DNA of 5,616 nucleotides, taken from the NCBI GenBank assembly GCA_016281295.1, contig JAEEII010000313.1, positions 1 to 5,616 of the forward strand. The letters run 5' to 3'. This stretch comes from Bacteroidales bacterium (GTDB lineage: Bacteria > Bacteroidota > Bacteroidia > Bacteroidales > F082). Positions 1 through 5,616 of the stretch are shown here, one piece after another (position 1 is the first letter of the stretch; every line of letters starts with the position of its first letter). The position numbers and the translations under genes are program-made. The notes below the pieces were generated by a model that worked only from the letters and a program-made list of their open reading frames with translations, did not search any database and was not told where the DNA came from.

Positions 1-83
1 AGCGGCGTAGCCATGTTGGAGAGCATAGCCTTGCGGTGAGCGCTTTTTCTTCCCAAGTGATTGAATTTCTTGTTGTGTCTCAT
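1..83 (-). CDS. rplQ: 50S ribosomal protein L17 (bL17), N-terminal 27 codons only
   Basis: This is the start of the gene for large-subunit protein bL17; the rest lies beyond the left edge. The visible residues begin [20 protein letters not shown] and continue into LSNMATPL, which matches the highly conserved L17 N-terminus (MRHxxxxxxLGRxxxHRxAMLxNM). The ATG is 5 nt after the rpoA stop codon, the usual place for rplQ as last gene of the alpha operon, and the tight spacing suggests translational coupling. An AAGGA lies about 10 nt before the ATG, but it is part of the last rpoA codons and may be chance. Identity rests on sequence and position together and is secure despite the short length. 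Confidence 0.95.
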   Translation of the reverse strand, partial: MRHNKKFNHLGRKSAHRKAMLSNMATP

Positions 84-88
84 CTTTC

Positions 89-1081
89 TTATTCCTTATC
101 TAATTTATACTTGCTGACATTCATACCGAACTCAAGGCCTCTGCTGCGGACCAACTCATCCAACTCGGTGAGGGATTTCTTACCGAAGTTACGGAACTTG
201 AGAAGGTCTTGTTTATTAAAGGCGACGAGTTCACCAAGCGTTTCAACTTCAGCGGCTTTCAAGCAGTTGAGGGCACGCACCGAGAGGTCGAGGTCCACAA
301 GCTTGGTCTTAAGCAACTGACGAATATGAAGTGAACTCTCGTCGAATTCCTCGGTGACCGTCTTCTCATCAAGCACAGGGGTAATCTTCTCATCGGAGAA
401 GAGCATGAAGTGATAGATGAGGATCTTAGCGGCCTCTTTCAAGGCATCCTTGGGGTTGATGGAGCCATCGGTCAGGATCTCGATAACGAGTTTCTCGTAG
501 TCGGTCTTCTGTTCCACACGGTAGTTTTCAACCTTGAAGCTCACGTTACGGATGGGGGTATAGATTGAATCGATAGCGATGGTATCGACAGGAGCGCCAA
601 CAACTTTGTTTTCGTCAGCAGGGACATAGCCTCTACCCTTACCAATGGTAAGTTCGATATTCAGTTTCACGGAGGGATCCATGTGACAGATCACCAGTTC
701 GGGGTTCAACACCTGGAACACCGTGAGGAACTTGTTAATATCGCCGGCCTTGAATTCTTCCTGACCGCTGATCACGACATTCACTTTCTCGTGAATCTCT
801 TCGACCACTTGTTGTTTAAAACGAACCTGTTTGAAATTCAGCACCATGTCGGCGACATCTTCGATGACACCAGTGATGGATGCGAACTCATGACTGACAC
901 CGTCAATACGGATGGAGGTGATGGCGAAACCCTCAAGTGAAGAAAGGAGGATTCGTCTCAACGCATTGCCGATAGTCGTGCCGAAACCTGGTTCAAGAGG
1001 ACGGAACTCGAACACGCCTCTAGTGTCCGTTGATTCGACCATCACTACCTCTTCGGGTTTTTGAAACGCTAATATTGCCAT
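89..1081 (-). CDS. rpoA: DNA-directed RNA polymerase subunit alpha
   Basis: Encodes the 330-residue alpha subunit, which dimerises to nucleate RNA polymerase assembly and contacts promoter DNA and activators. The N-terminal domain (about 1-230) carries the dimerisation motif [17 protein letters not shown] at residues 32-48 and a [10 protein letters not shown] segment in the middle. A short acidic linker follows, then the C-terminal domain (about 255-320). The residues equivalent to E. coli R265, N268, C269, G296, K298, S299 and E302, which contact the UP element, are all present (R269, N272, C273, G300, K302, S303, E306), so minor-groove recognition of A/T-rich DNA should be retained. The gene starts with ATG 47 nt after rpsD in A/T-rich DNA without a Shine-Dalgarno sequence, and ends 5 nt before rplQ. 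Length and domain layout are normal for Bacteroidota. Confidence 0.99.
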   Translation of the reverse strand: MAILAFQKPEEVVMVESTDTRGVFEFRPLEPGFGTTIGNALRRILLSSLEGFAITSIRIDGVSHEFASITGVIEDVADMVLNFKQVRFKQQVVEEIHEKVNVVISGQEEFKAGDINKFLTVFQVLNPELVICHMDPSVKLNIELTIGKGRGYVPADENKVVGAPVDTIAIDSIYTPIRNVSFKVENYRVEQKTDYEKLVIEILTDGSINPKDALKEAAKILIYHFMLFSDEKITPVLDEKTVTEEFDESSLHIRQLLKTKLVDLDLSVRALNCLKAAEVETLGELVAFNKQDLLKFRNFGKKSLTELDELVRSRGLEFGMNVSKYKLDKE

Positions 1082-1128
1082 AATGGTTTAGTGTTATTTA
1101 TATGTTTTACCAGGTTAAAAATCAACAA

Positions 1129-1734
1129 TTACTTAGAATACAATTCGACGATGAGCTGTTCGTTGATGTTTTCCGGAATATCTTCACGGACAGGATAGTT
1201 CATGAACTTACCGCACATCCTTTCGCCGTCCCATTCCAGCCAGCTGAAGCGGTTGGAGTGGCCTTCGACTGAATTGGTGATGACTTCCAAGCTCTTTGAC
1301 TTCTCACGGACGCCGATGATATCGCCAACCTTCACGAGGTAGGAAGGGATACCCAGAATTTCGCCGTTGACAGTGATGTGACGGTGGCTCACAAGCTGAC
1401 GGGCAGCGTTACGGGTGGGAGCAATGCCAAGACGATAGACGACATTGTCGAGGCGTGATTCCAGCAGCTGCATCAGAATCAAACCAGTGACACCCTCTTT
1501 TCTACGAGCCAGTTCGAAAGTCTTGTGGAATTGTCTTTCGAGGACACCGTAGGTATATTTAGCCTTTTGTTTCTCCTGAAGCTGGGTACCATATTCAGAG
1601 ACTTTCTTGCGTCTCTTGGCAGCGCCGTGCATTCCGGGAGGATAATTTCTCTTTTCGAAGTACTTGTCTGAACCATAGATAGGTTCACCAAACTTACGAG
1701 CAATTTTCGTTTTAGGACCTGTATATCTTGCCAT
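1129..1734 (-). CDS. rpsD: 30S ribosomal protein S4 (uS4)
   Basis: Encodes 201 residues of the primary 16S rRNA-binding protein S4, which nucleates 30S assembly and lines the mRNA entry channel. The N-terminal domain (1-90) starts [20 protein letters not shown] and includes the YPPGMHG motif at 31-37. The S4 RNA-binding domain spans about 92-152, with [11 protein letters not shown] (93-103) and the [10 protein letters not shown] segment (115-124). The N-terminal region has no cysteines, so this is the zinc-free form; the only cysteine is near residue 174. In E. coli S4 represses the alpha operon by binding the rpsM leader; I see no clear equivalent RNA fold here, so autoregulation is open. 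The gene sits 27 nt after rpsK and 47 nt before rpoA, the usual alpha-operon order. The ATG start gives the family N-terminus MARY. Confidence 0.99.
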   Translation of the reverse strand: MARYTGPKTKIARKFGEPIYGSDKYFEKRNYPPGMHGAAKRRKKVSEYGTQLQEKQKAKYTYGVLERQFHKTFELARRKEGVTGLILMQLLESRLDNVVYRLGIAPTRNAARQLVSHRHITVNGEILGIPSYLVKVGDIIGVREKSKSLEVITNSVEGHSNRFSWLEWDGERMCGKFMNYPVREDIPENINEQLIVELYSK

Positions 1735-1761
1735 AATTCTAACTTTTTAAATGTTCAACGA

Positions 1762-2151
1762 TTACACTCTTCTGCGTTTAGGAGGACGGCATCCGTTGTG
1801 CGGCAAGGGGGTGACATCGATGATCTCGGTCACTTCAACGCCTTGCGAATGGATAGCACGGATAGCTGATTCACGTCCTGCGCCAGGTCCCTTCACATAA
1901 ACTTTTACTTTACGTAATCCCAAGTCGTATGCGGTCTTGGAGCACTCTTCAGCGGCCATTTGAGCGGCGTAAGGTGTGTTCTTCTTGGAGCCCTTGAATC
2001 CCATCTTACCTGCTGATGCCCAAGAGATGACTTGTCCTTCATTGTTAGTCAAGGAAATGATGATGTTATTGAACGTAGCTTTTATGAAGGCCATGCCTGA
2101 AGCTTCGATCTTAACAACACGTTTCTTGGTTACTTTACTGGTCTTTGCCAT
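1762..2151 (-). CDS. rpsK: 30S ribosomal protein S11 (uS11)
   Basis: Encodes 129 residues of S11, a protein of the 30S platform near the 3' end of 16S rRNA and the mRNA exit site. After a basic N-terminus (1-14), the conserved core contains [10 protein letters not shown] (27-36), [22 protein letters not shown] (43-64), [17 protein letters not shown] (84-100) and the C-terminal [18 protein letters not shown] (112-129), all diagnostic of the family. Length is normal. Known biology: in the Flavobacterium ribosome, S11, together with bS18 and bS21, helps to bury the anti-Shine-Dalgarno tail, which fits the lack of Shine-Dalgarno sequences in this window; whether this S11 does the same is inference. 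The gene lies 48 nt after rpsM and 27 nt before rpsD. The leader is A-rich (ends AACAGTAACAA before the ATG). Confidence 0.99.
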   Translation of the reverse strand: MAKTSKVTKKRVVKIEASGMAFIKATFNNIIISLTNNEGQVISWASAGKMGFKGSKKNTPYAAQMAAEECSKTAYDLGLRKVKVYVKGPGAGRESAIRAIHSQGVEVTEIIDVTPLPHNGCRPPKRRRV

Positions 2152-2199
2152 TTGTTACTGTTGTGATTTTTGAATTAATATGATCCAACTACCTATTTA

Positions 2200-2577
2200 T
2201 TACTTGGTAGCTTTCTTCTTGTTGGCGACAGTCTTCTTGCGGCCCTTACGGGTACGCGCGTTGTTTTTGGTGCTCTGTCCACGCACCGGTAATCCTGAAC
2301 GATGACGGACACCTCTGTAGCAGCCGATATCCATCAAACGTTTGATGTTCATTTGAACTTCACCGCGAAGTTCACCTTCAGTCTTATACTCGTCAGCGAT
2401 GATGTTACGGACGGTATTCTGTTCCTCGTCAGTCCAATCCTGAACTTTCTTTGCCGGATCAACGCCAGCTTTGCCCAGGATTTCCTTTGACAGCGATCTT
2501 CCAATGCCGAAAATGTAGGTTAAAGAGATTTCACCAGCCTTGTTGCTCGGGATATCTACACCAGCGATTCTTGCCAT
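2200..2577 (-). CDS. rpsM: 30S ribosomal protein S13 (uS13)
   Basis: Encodes 125 residues of S13, which sits in the 30S head, contacts the P-site tRNA and forms intersubunit bridges with the large subunit. The N-terminus [10 protein letters not shown] and the helix-two-turns-helix region with [14 protein letters not shown] (21-34) are typical. The signature [20 protein letters not shown] lies near the C-terminus, followed by a long lysine-rich tail that reaches the P site. Length is a little above the E. coli 118 residues and normal for Bacteroidota. The gene follows rpmJ by 32 nt and precedes rpsK by 48 nt. The leader is A/T-rich with no Shine-Dalgarno sequence. In E. coli this leader is the S4 target for feedback control; no comparable pseudoknot is evident in the 32-nt spacer here. 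Confidence 0.99.
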   Translation of the reverse strand: MARIAGVDIPSNKAGEISLTYIFGIGRSLSKEILGKAGVDPAKKVQDWTDEEQNTVRNIIADEYKTEGELRGEVQMNIKRLMDIGCYRGVRHRSGLPVRGQSTKNNARTRKGRKKTVANKKKATK

Positions 2578-2609
2578 AGTATTCTATACTTTTATTGAAT
2601 TTCAATTAA

Positions 2610-2726
2610 TCAACCCTGACGTTGTTTTTCCTTAGGGTTCTTTTTGTTAATAACATAGACTCTGCCCTTGCGCTTCACAATCTTGCAGTCAGCAGATCTT
2701 TTCTTTACGGATGCTTGAACTTTCAT
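2610..2726 (-). CDS. rpmJ: 50S ribosomal protein L36 (bL36), zinc-free form
   Basis: A 38-codon gene between infA and rpsM, the standard position of rpmJ. The product starts [20 protein letters not shown] and ends in the family hallmark KEKQRQG. L36 is the smallest large-subunit protein and stabilises 23S rRNA near the L7/L12 stalk base. Classic L36 binds zinc through Cys11, Cys14, Cys27 and a C-terminal His. Here only Cys14 remains: position 11 is Ser, position 27 is Asn, and the His is replaced by Glu (PKEKQRQG). This is therefore a C-minus form that should not bind zinc in the usual way, as is common in Bacteroidota. The ATG at 2724-2726 is 27 nt after the infA stop, and the TGA stop is at 2610-2612. 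Confidence 0.97.
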   Translation of the reverse strand: MKVQASVKKRSADCKIVKRKGRVYVINKKNPKEKQRQG

Positions 2727-2753
2727 ATCAATGGTTACTTTAGATGATGCAAA

Positions 2754-2975
2754 TTAATTCTTGTATCTGAACGTGATACGGCCTTTAGTGAGATCGTAGG
2801 GTGACATCTCGAGTTTGACCTTGTCACCAGGAAGGATGCGGATATAGTGCATGCGCATCTTTCCGGAAATGGTCGCGGTGATCACCAAACCATTCTCGAG
2901 TTCGACGCGGAACATCGCATTTCCCAATGCTTCGATTACTACGCCTTCTTGTTCTATCGACAGTTGTTTTACCAT
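2754..2975 (-). CDS. infA: Translation initiation factor IF-1
   Basis: Encodes 73 residues of IF-1, the small OB-fold protein that binds the 30S A site during initiation and works with IF-2 and IF-3. The sequence has the family core almost without change: [16 protein letters not shown] (14-29), then [16 protein letters not shown] (36-51) and [14 protein letters not shown] to the C-terminal RYKN. Length is one or two residues from the usual 72. It is the first gene after the 155-nt gap that follows secY, and a Bacteroidota-type promoter match lies upstream, giving a predicted leader of roughly 45 nt. That arrangement suggests infA heads its own transcription unit running to rplQ. rpmJ follows after 27 nt. 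No Shine-Dalgarno sequence precedes the ATG; the leader ends ATCTGAAACGAAT. Confidence 0.99.
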   Translation of the reverse strand: MVKQLSIEQEGVVIEALGNAMFRVELENGLVITATISGKMRMHYIRILPGDKVKLEMSPYDLTKGRITFRYKN

Positions 2976-3007
2976 ATTCGTTTCAGATAATTTCTATTTT
3001 CTTGTGT

Positions 3008-3021
3008 CCGAATTATTTCGG
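3008..3021 (-). other. Small hairpin at predicted 5' end of infA mRNA
   Basis: On the minus strand CCGAA pairs with TTCGG around a 4-nt ATAA loop. It begins about 5 nt after the -7 promoter element, so it would lie at or within a base or two of the transcript 5' end. Such a stem could protect the mRNA from 5' decay. Whether it is complete depends on the exact start site, which the sequence alone does not fix. The stem is only 5 bp and may be chance. Confidence 0.35.
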
Positions 3022-3025
3022 GCGG

Positions 3026-3059
3026 CAAAATTAGTAATTTTTTTTTAATTCGCAACAAA
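3026..3059 (-). promoter_or_regulatory. Bacteroidota-type promoter for infA-rpmJ-rpsM-rpsK-rpsD-rpoA-rplQ
   Basis: On the minus strand, TAATTTTG at 3033-3026 is an exact match to the Bacteroidota -7 consensus TAnnTTTG. Upstream, TTTGTTG at 3059-3053 supplies the -33 element: either TTTG with a 22-nt spacer or TTG with a 19-nt spacer, both within the known range. The spacer contains an A9 tract (3038-3046). Transcription should start near 3018-3021, about 45 nt before the infA ATG. It is the only such two-part match I noticed in any intergenic region of the window, and it lies in the largest gap, which supports it. Confidence 0.7.
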
Positions 3060-3066
3060 GAATTCC

Positions 3067-3112
3067 AGGAAATCCGCGATGAAAGGTAAGAAATCACAAT
3101 CGCGGATCTCCT
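3067..3112 (-). terminator. Strong hairpin after secY, possible terminator or attenuator
   Basis: Arms at 3112-3099 and 3080-3067 form a 14-bp stem on the minus-strand RNA: a perfect 9-bp core (ATCCGCGAT with ATCGCGGAT), one G-U pair, then four more Watson-Crick pairs. The loop is 18 nt (3081-3098). The hairpin begins 18 nt after the secY stop codon. Downstream there is no clean U-run, only a U-rich TTCTTTGTTG starting 4 nt after the stem, so intrinsic termination would be partial at best. It could instead stabilise the 3' end of the upstream mRNA or act as a protein-binding site. Confidence 0.55.
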
Positions 3113-3130
3113 TGGACGTCTTTATTCACA

Positions 3131-4483
3131 TTACATTCTGCCAACGCGACCTTTGATACGGCCTGATTTGGTGAGACCGTCATAGTGACGCATCAACAGG
3201 TGGCTTTCGATCTGTTGCAGTGTATCAAGTACAACGCCAACAAGAATCAGCAGTGAGGTTCCACCATAGAAGTGAGCGAACGAGGTCGTCACACCCATCA
3301 GGCTGACCAAGGCGGGCATGATTGCCACAAGGGCCAGGAACAAGGAACCGGGCAAAGTAATTCTTGACATGATGGTATCGAGGTATTCCGCGGTCTTCTT
3401 GCCAGGCTTGACACCCGGGATGAATCCACCGTTCTTCTTGATGTCTTCTGCCATCTGGTTCGAGTTAATCGTCACAGCGGTATAGAAGTAAGTGAAGAGG
3501 ATGATCAGGATGAAGAACACGAGGTTATACCAGAAACCGTTGATGTTGGTGAATGCGCTGAGGAATCCGCTGAGGTTCTCAGTCTGACGGAAACCGGCAA
3601 TGGTAATCGGCAGGAACATGATAGCCTGGGCGAAGATGATAGGCATAACGCCAGCAGCATTGACTTTGAGAGGGATGTATTGACGGACGCCACCGTACTG
3701 ACGGTTACCGACAACACGTTTTGCATACTGTACCGGGATCTTACGAGTACCTTGCACGAGGGCGATGGTACCCACCATGACGAAGAACAGGACGATGAGC
3801 TCAATGATGAGGATCAGAAGGCCTGCACCGCCTTGGGTAAAGCGGGCTGCGCACTCACCGACGAAAGCGCCGGGGAGACGGGCGATGATACCGATCATAA
3901 TGATCAAGGAGATACCATTGCCAATGCCTTTGTCAGTGATCTTCTCACCCAGCCACATGATGAACAGGGTTCCTGCGGCCAGGAGGATGATGGAAGAGAT
4001 CCAGAAGAACACGCCCGGGTTGGACACATACGGGTCAAATGGAGTGACCGCCTGGTTGGGGAGCTGGTAGATGACGTTGCGGATGTAACCGGGAGCCTGA
4101 ACGATGACGATCAGGACGGTCAGGTAACGCATCACCTGGTTCAGCTTCTTACGTCCGCTCTCACCTTCCCGCTGCAAGCGCTGGAAATACGGAATAACCA
4201 TACCCAGCAGCTGGATGATGATGGAGGCCGTGATGTAAGGCATGATACCCAATGCGAACACTGAGGCATTACCGAAGGCACCACCAGAGAACATATTCAG
4301 CAATCCGAGAAGACCCGTGTTACTTGAGTTCTGCAAGTTTGACAGCTCGTTCGGATCGATACCTGGAATCACCACAAAAGAGCCGAAGCGATAGATCAAG
4401 ATGATCAACAGCGTATAGAGAATGCGCTGACGCAGCTCTTCGATCTTCCAGATGTTCTTTAGAGTTTCAAAGAATTTATTCAT
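3131..4483 (-). CDS. secY: Protein translocase subunit SecY
   Basis: Encodes the 450-residue channel subunit of the inner-membrane SecYEG translocon, which moves unfolded proteins across the membrane (with SecA) or inserts them (with the ribosome). Ten membrane segments can be traced at about 20-40, 73-95, 117-135, 158-178, 187-211, 221-244, 277-300, 328-350, 383-405 and 411-431. The plug region lies near 58-72. The cytosolic loops that bind SecA and the ribosome are conserved: RKIPVQYAKR at 257-266 and GGFIPGVKPGKKTAEYLDTI at 362-381. I chose the ATG at 4483 (MNKFFETLKN), 5 nt after the rplO stop. A TTG seven codons upstream (4504) would overlap rplO and adds no conserved residues. The product ends in a basic tail. 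A 155-nt gap with a hairpin and a promoter follows, rather than map. Confidence 0.98.
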   Translation of the reverse strand: MNKFFETLKNIWKIEELRQRILYTLLIILIYRFGSFVVIPGIDPNELSNLQNSSNTGLLGLLNMFSGGAFGNASVFALGIMPYITASIIIQLLGMVIPYFQRLQREGESGRKKLNQVMRYLTVLIVIVQAPGYIRNVIYQLPNQAVTPFDPYVSNPGVFFWISSIILLAAGTLFIMWLGEKITDKGIGNGISLIIMIGIIARLPGAFVGECAARFTQGGAGLLILIIELIVLFFVMVGTIALVQGTRKIPVQYAKRVVGNRQYGGVRQYIPLKVNAAGVMPIIFAQAIMFLPITIAGFRQTENLSGFLSAFTNINGFWYNLVFFILIILFTYFYTAVTINSNQMAEDIKKNGGFIPGVKPGKKTAEYLDTIMSRITLPGSLFLALVAIMPALVSLMGVTTSFAHFYGGTSLLILVGVVLDTLQQIESHLLMRHYDGLTKSGRIKGRVGRM

Positions 4484-4488
4484 ATCAA

Positions 4489-4932
4489 TCAGATTTTTTC
4501 GCAAGTGCCGCCGGCAGCCTCAATAGCCTGCTGAGCCTTAGCGGAAAATGCATTAGCTTTGACTTCCAGTTTCGCAGTCAGTTCGCCCTTGGCAAGAATC
4601 TTGACGAGTTCGTTGTTATGGACGACACCGTTTTCAACGAGCACCTCCGGAGTGATGGCGGTGATGCCGTTTTCAGCAAGCTTCTGCAAAGTGGAGAGGT
4701 TGACCGGGCAGTATTCCACGCGGTTGCGGTTGGTGAAACCGAACTTGGGGACCAGACGTGCCAGAGGCATCTGACCGCCTTGGAAACCAATCTTACGCTT
4801 GGCACCAGAACGGGCCTGAGCGCCCTTATGACCACGCGTTGATGTTCCGCCTCTTCCCGAACCTTGACCACGACCCAATCTTTTCTTGTTCTTAACAGAA
4901 CCTTTTGCTGGTTTGAGATTACTTAAATCCAT
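4489..4932 (-). CDS. rplO: 50S ribosomal protein L15 (uL15)
   Basis: Encodes 147 residues of L15, a late-assembling large-subunit protein whose extended N-terminus threads through 23S rRNA. Residues 18-43 form the Gly/Arg-rich extension (RLGRGQGSGRGGTSTRGHKG and on), followed by GFQGGQMPLARLVPKFGF (49-66). The globular C-terminal domain holds the family pattern KILAKGELTAKLEVKANAFS and ends with IEAAGG near the C-terminus. Length is normal. The ATG gives MDLSNLKPAKGS, the expected Bacteroidota N-terminus. The gene lies 26 nt after rpmD, and its TGA is only 5 nt before the secY ATG, so secY is probably translated by reinitiation or coupling. No Shine-Dalgarno sequence is visible before rplO (leader ends AATCTGCATAAT). 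Confidence 0.99.
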   Translation of the reverse strand: MDLSNLKPAKGSVKNKKRLGRGQGSGRGGTSTRGHKGAQARSGAKRKIGFQGGQMPLARLVPKFGFTNRNRVEYCPVNLSTLQKLAENGITAITPEVLVENGVVHNNELVKILAKGELTAKLEVKANAFSAKAQQAIEAAGGTCEKI

Positions 4933-4958
4933 ATTATGCAGATTTATTAGTTCAACAA

Positions 4959-5141
4959 TTAAATTTCTTCAATCTTAAGGAGGTGAGCTACCTTATTAAC
5001 CATACCGGCGAGGCAAGGGTTGTCCATGTCAACCTCGGCTGACTGGTGCATTTTTCTCAATCCGAGTGACTTCAGGGTGTCCTTCTGGTCCTGAGGTCTG
5101 CCGATACCGCTTCTGATTTGGGTGATTCTAACTTTCTTCAT
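4959..5141 (-). CDS. rpmD: 50S ribosomal protein L30 (uL30)
   Basis: Encodes 60 residues of L30, a small two-helix, three-strand protein of the large subunit. It starts [20 protein letters not shown] and contains the family pattern [16 protein letters not shown] (22-37), then [12 protein letters not shown] at the C-terminus. This length matches the short bacterial form. It sits between rpsE and rplO as in the spc operon of most bacteria, 13 nt after rpsE and 26 nt before rplO. The leader (AACTTTTGAAACG) is A-rich near the ATG without a Shine-Dalgarno motif. L30 is missing in some bacterial lineages, so its presence is mildly informative, but it is normal in Bacteroidales. Confidence 0.98.
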   Translation of the reverse strand: MKKVRITQIRSGIGRPQDQKDTLKSLGLRKMHQSAEVDMDNPCLAGMVNKVAHLLKIEEI

Positions 5142-5154
5142 CGTTTCAAAAGTT

Positions 5155-5616
5155 TTATCCGTTAAACACAGTTTCCAGATCCACGCCTCTCAACTCGGCG
5201 ACGGTATAAGCGTCACGCATCTTGGTAAGTGCGTCGAAAGTAGCCTTCACCACAGAGTGGGGGTTGGAAGAGCCTTTTGACTTGGCCATCACGTTCTTCA
5301 CGCCGACGCTCTCCAACACGGCACGCATAGCACCACCGGCGATGACACCGGTACCAGGAGTAGCGGGTTGGATATAGACGTAAGCGCCGCTGTACTTGCC
5401 GTACTGCTCATGAGGCAGCGTGCCATTCAGAACCGGCACTTTCACCAGGTTCTTTTTGGCATCGTCGATGCCCTTCTGGATGGCGGCGGTGGCTTCCTTG
5501 GCTTTACCAAGGCCGTAACCGACCACACCGTTCTCATTGCCTACGACAACAAGTGCTGCGAAAGTGAAAGTACGACCACCTTTGGTCACCTTGGTGACGC
5601 GGTTGATGCTAACGAG
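5155..5616 (-). CDS. rpsE: 30S ribosomal protein S5 (uS5), N-terminus outside window
   Basis: The last 153 codons of S5, a small-subunit protein at the mRNA entry site that affects decoding accuracy. The reading frame is open to the window edge, where it reads [17 protein letters not shown]. Family length is about 165-175 residues, so only some 15-20 N-terminal residues are missing. A GTG at 5589 is an internal valine (the V of KVTKGG), not the start. The loop KVTKGGR, where spectinomycin-resistance changes occur in E. coli, looks unaltered. The double-stranded-RNA-binding-like N-terminal domain is followed by the C-terminal S5 domain with [33 protein letters not shown] and the final VFNG. 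rpmD follows 13 nt after the TAA stop. Confidence 0.98.
   Translation of the reverse strand, partial: LVSINRVTKVTKGGRTFTFAALVVVGNENGVVGYGLGKAKEATAAIQKGIDDAKKNLVKVPVLNGTLPHEQYGKYSGAYVYIQPATPGTGVIAGGAMRAVLESVGVKNVMAKSKGSSNPHSVVKATFDALTKMRDAYTVAELRGVDLETVFNG

Noticed and set aside
1082..1128. Possible separate promoter in the 47-nt rpsD-rpoA spacer.
   Set aside because: The spacer is A/T-rich but has no TAnnTTTG with an upstream TTG on the minus strand.
2152..2199. A weak 6-bp stem (TTGGAT with ATTCAA) in the rpsM-rpsK spacer as a possible S4 control element.
   Set aside because: It is A/T-rich with a G-U pair and a 7-nt loop, is no better than chance in such DNA, and does not resemble the known S4 target pseudoknot.
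3680..4264. A 194-codon open frame on the plus strand opposite secY, with others nearby on both strands.
   Set aside because: The translation is rich in Asp, Glu, His and Thr with no recognisable family, and it is wholly antisense to conserved SecY codons. It is a by-product of the secY reading frame.
4484..4504. A longer secY start at a TTG seven codons upstream (MRKNLID before MNKFFE).
   Set aside because: It would overlap the end of rplO, uses a rare start codon, and adds residues not seen in SecY; the ATG at 4483 fits the family.
5587..5589. GTG as a start codon for rpsE.
   Set aside because: The frame continues upstream with conserved S5 residues (LVSINRVTK) to the window edge, so this GTG is an internal valine.

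Overview
The window is a stretch of the conserved ribosomal-protein superoperon (the end of the spc operon plus the alpha operon). Every gene lies on the minus strand, so transcription runs from right to left. Order in that direction: rpsE (start outside the window), rpmD, rplO, secY, then a 155-nt gap, then infA, rpmJ, rpsM, rpsK, rpsD, rpoA and the first 27 codons of rplQ. Apart from the 155-nt gap, neighbours are 5 to 48 nt apart and coding density is very high. I see no mobile elements, tRNAs, rRNAs, CRISPR arrays or foreign-looking genes.

The organism is most likely a member of the Bacteroidota, probably order Bacteroidales. The protein sequences of RpoA (330 aa), S4 (201 aa, Cys-free N-terminus), L36 (38 aa, zinc ligands lost), IF-1 and SecY have the character I know from that group. 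None of the nine complete gene starts has a convincing Shine-Dalgarno sequence; starts are preceded by A/T-rich DNA, as is usual in Bacteroidota. The only good promoter match is of the Bacteroidota type (TAnnTTTG with an upstream TTTG/TTG), not TTGACA/TATAAT. I cannot name the genus.

The secY-infA gap (2976-3130) is the one region with structure beyond coding sequence. In transcription order it holds a 14-bp hairpin with an 18-nt loop, a U-rich stretch that overlaps the candidate -33 element, an A9 tract in the promoter spacer, a perfect -7 element, and a small hairpin at the expected 5' end of the infA mRNA. It looks like a punctuation point: transcription from the spc genes may be attenuated there and restarted for infA through rplQ. 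In Bacteroides and Porphyromonas, as I remember them, the methionine aminopeptidase gene map sits here; it is absent from this window and I see no remnant of it.

Functionally the genes supply small-subunit proteins (S5, S13, S11, S4), large-subunit proteins (L30, L15, L36, L17), initiation factor IF-1, the SecY translocon channel and the alpha subunit of RNA polymerase. I found no undescribed biological system. The findings concern regulation and gene order.
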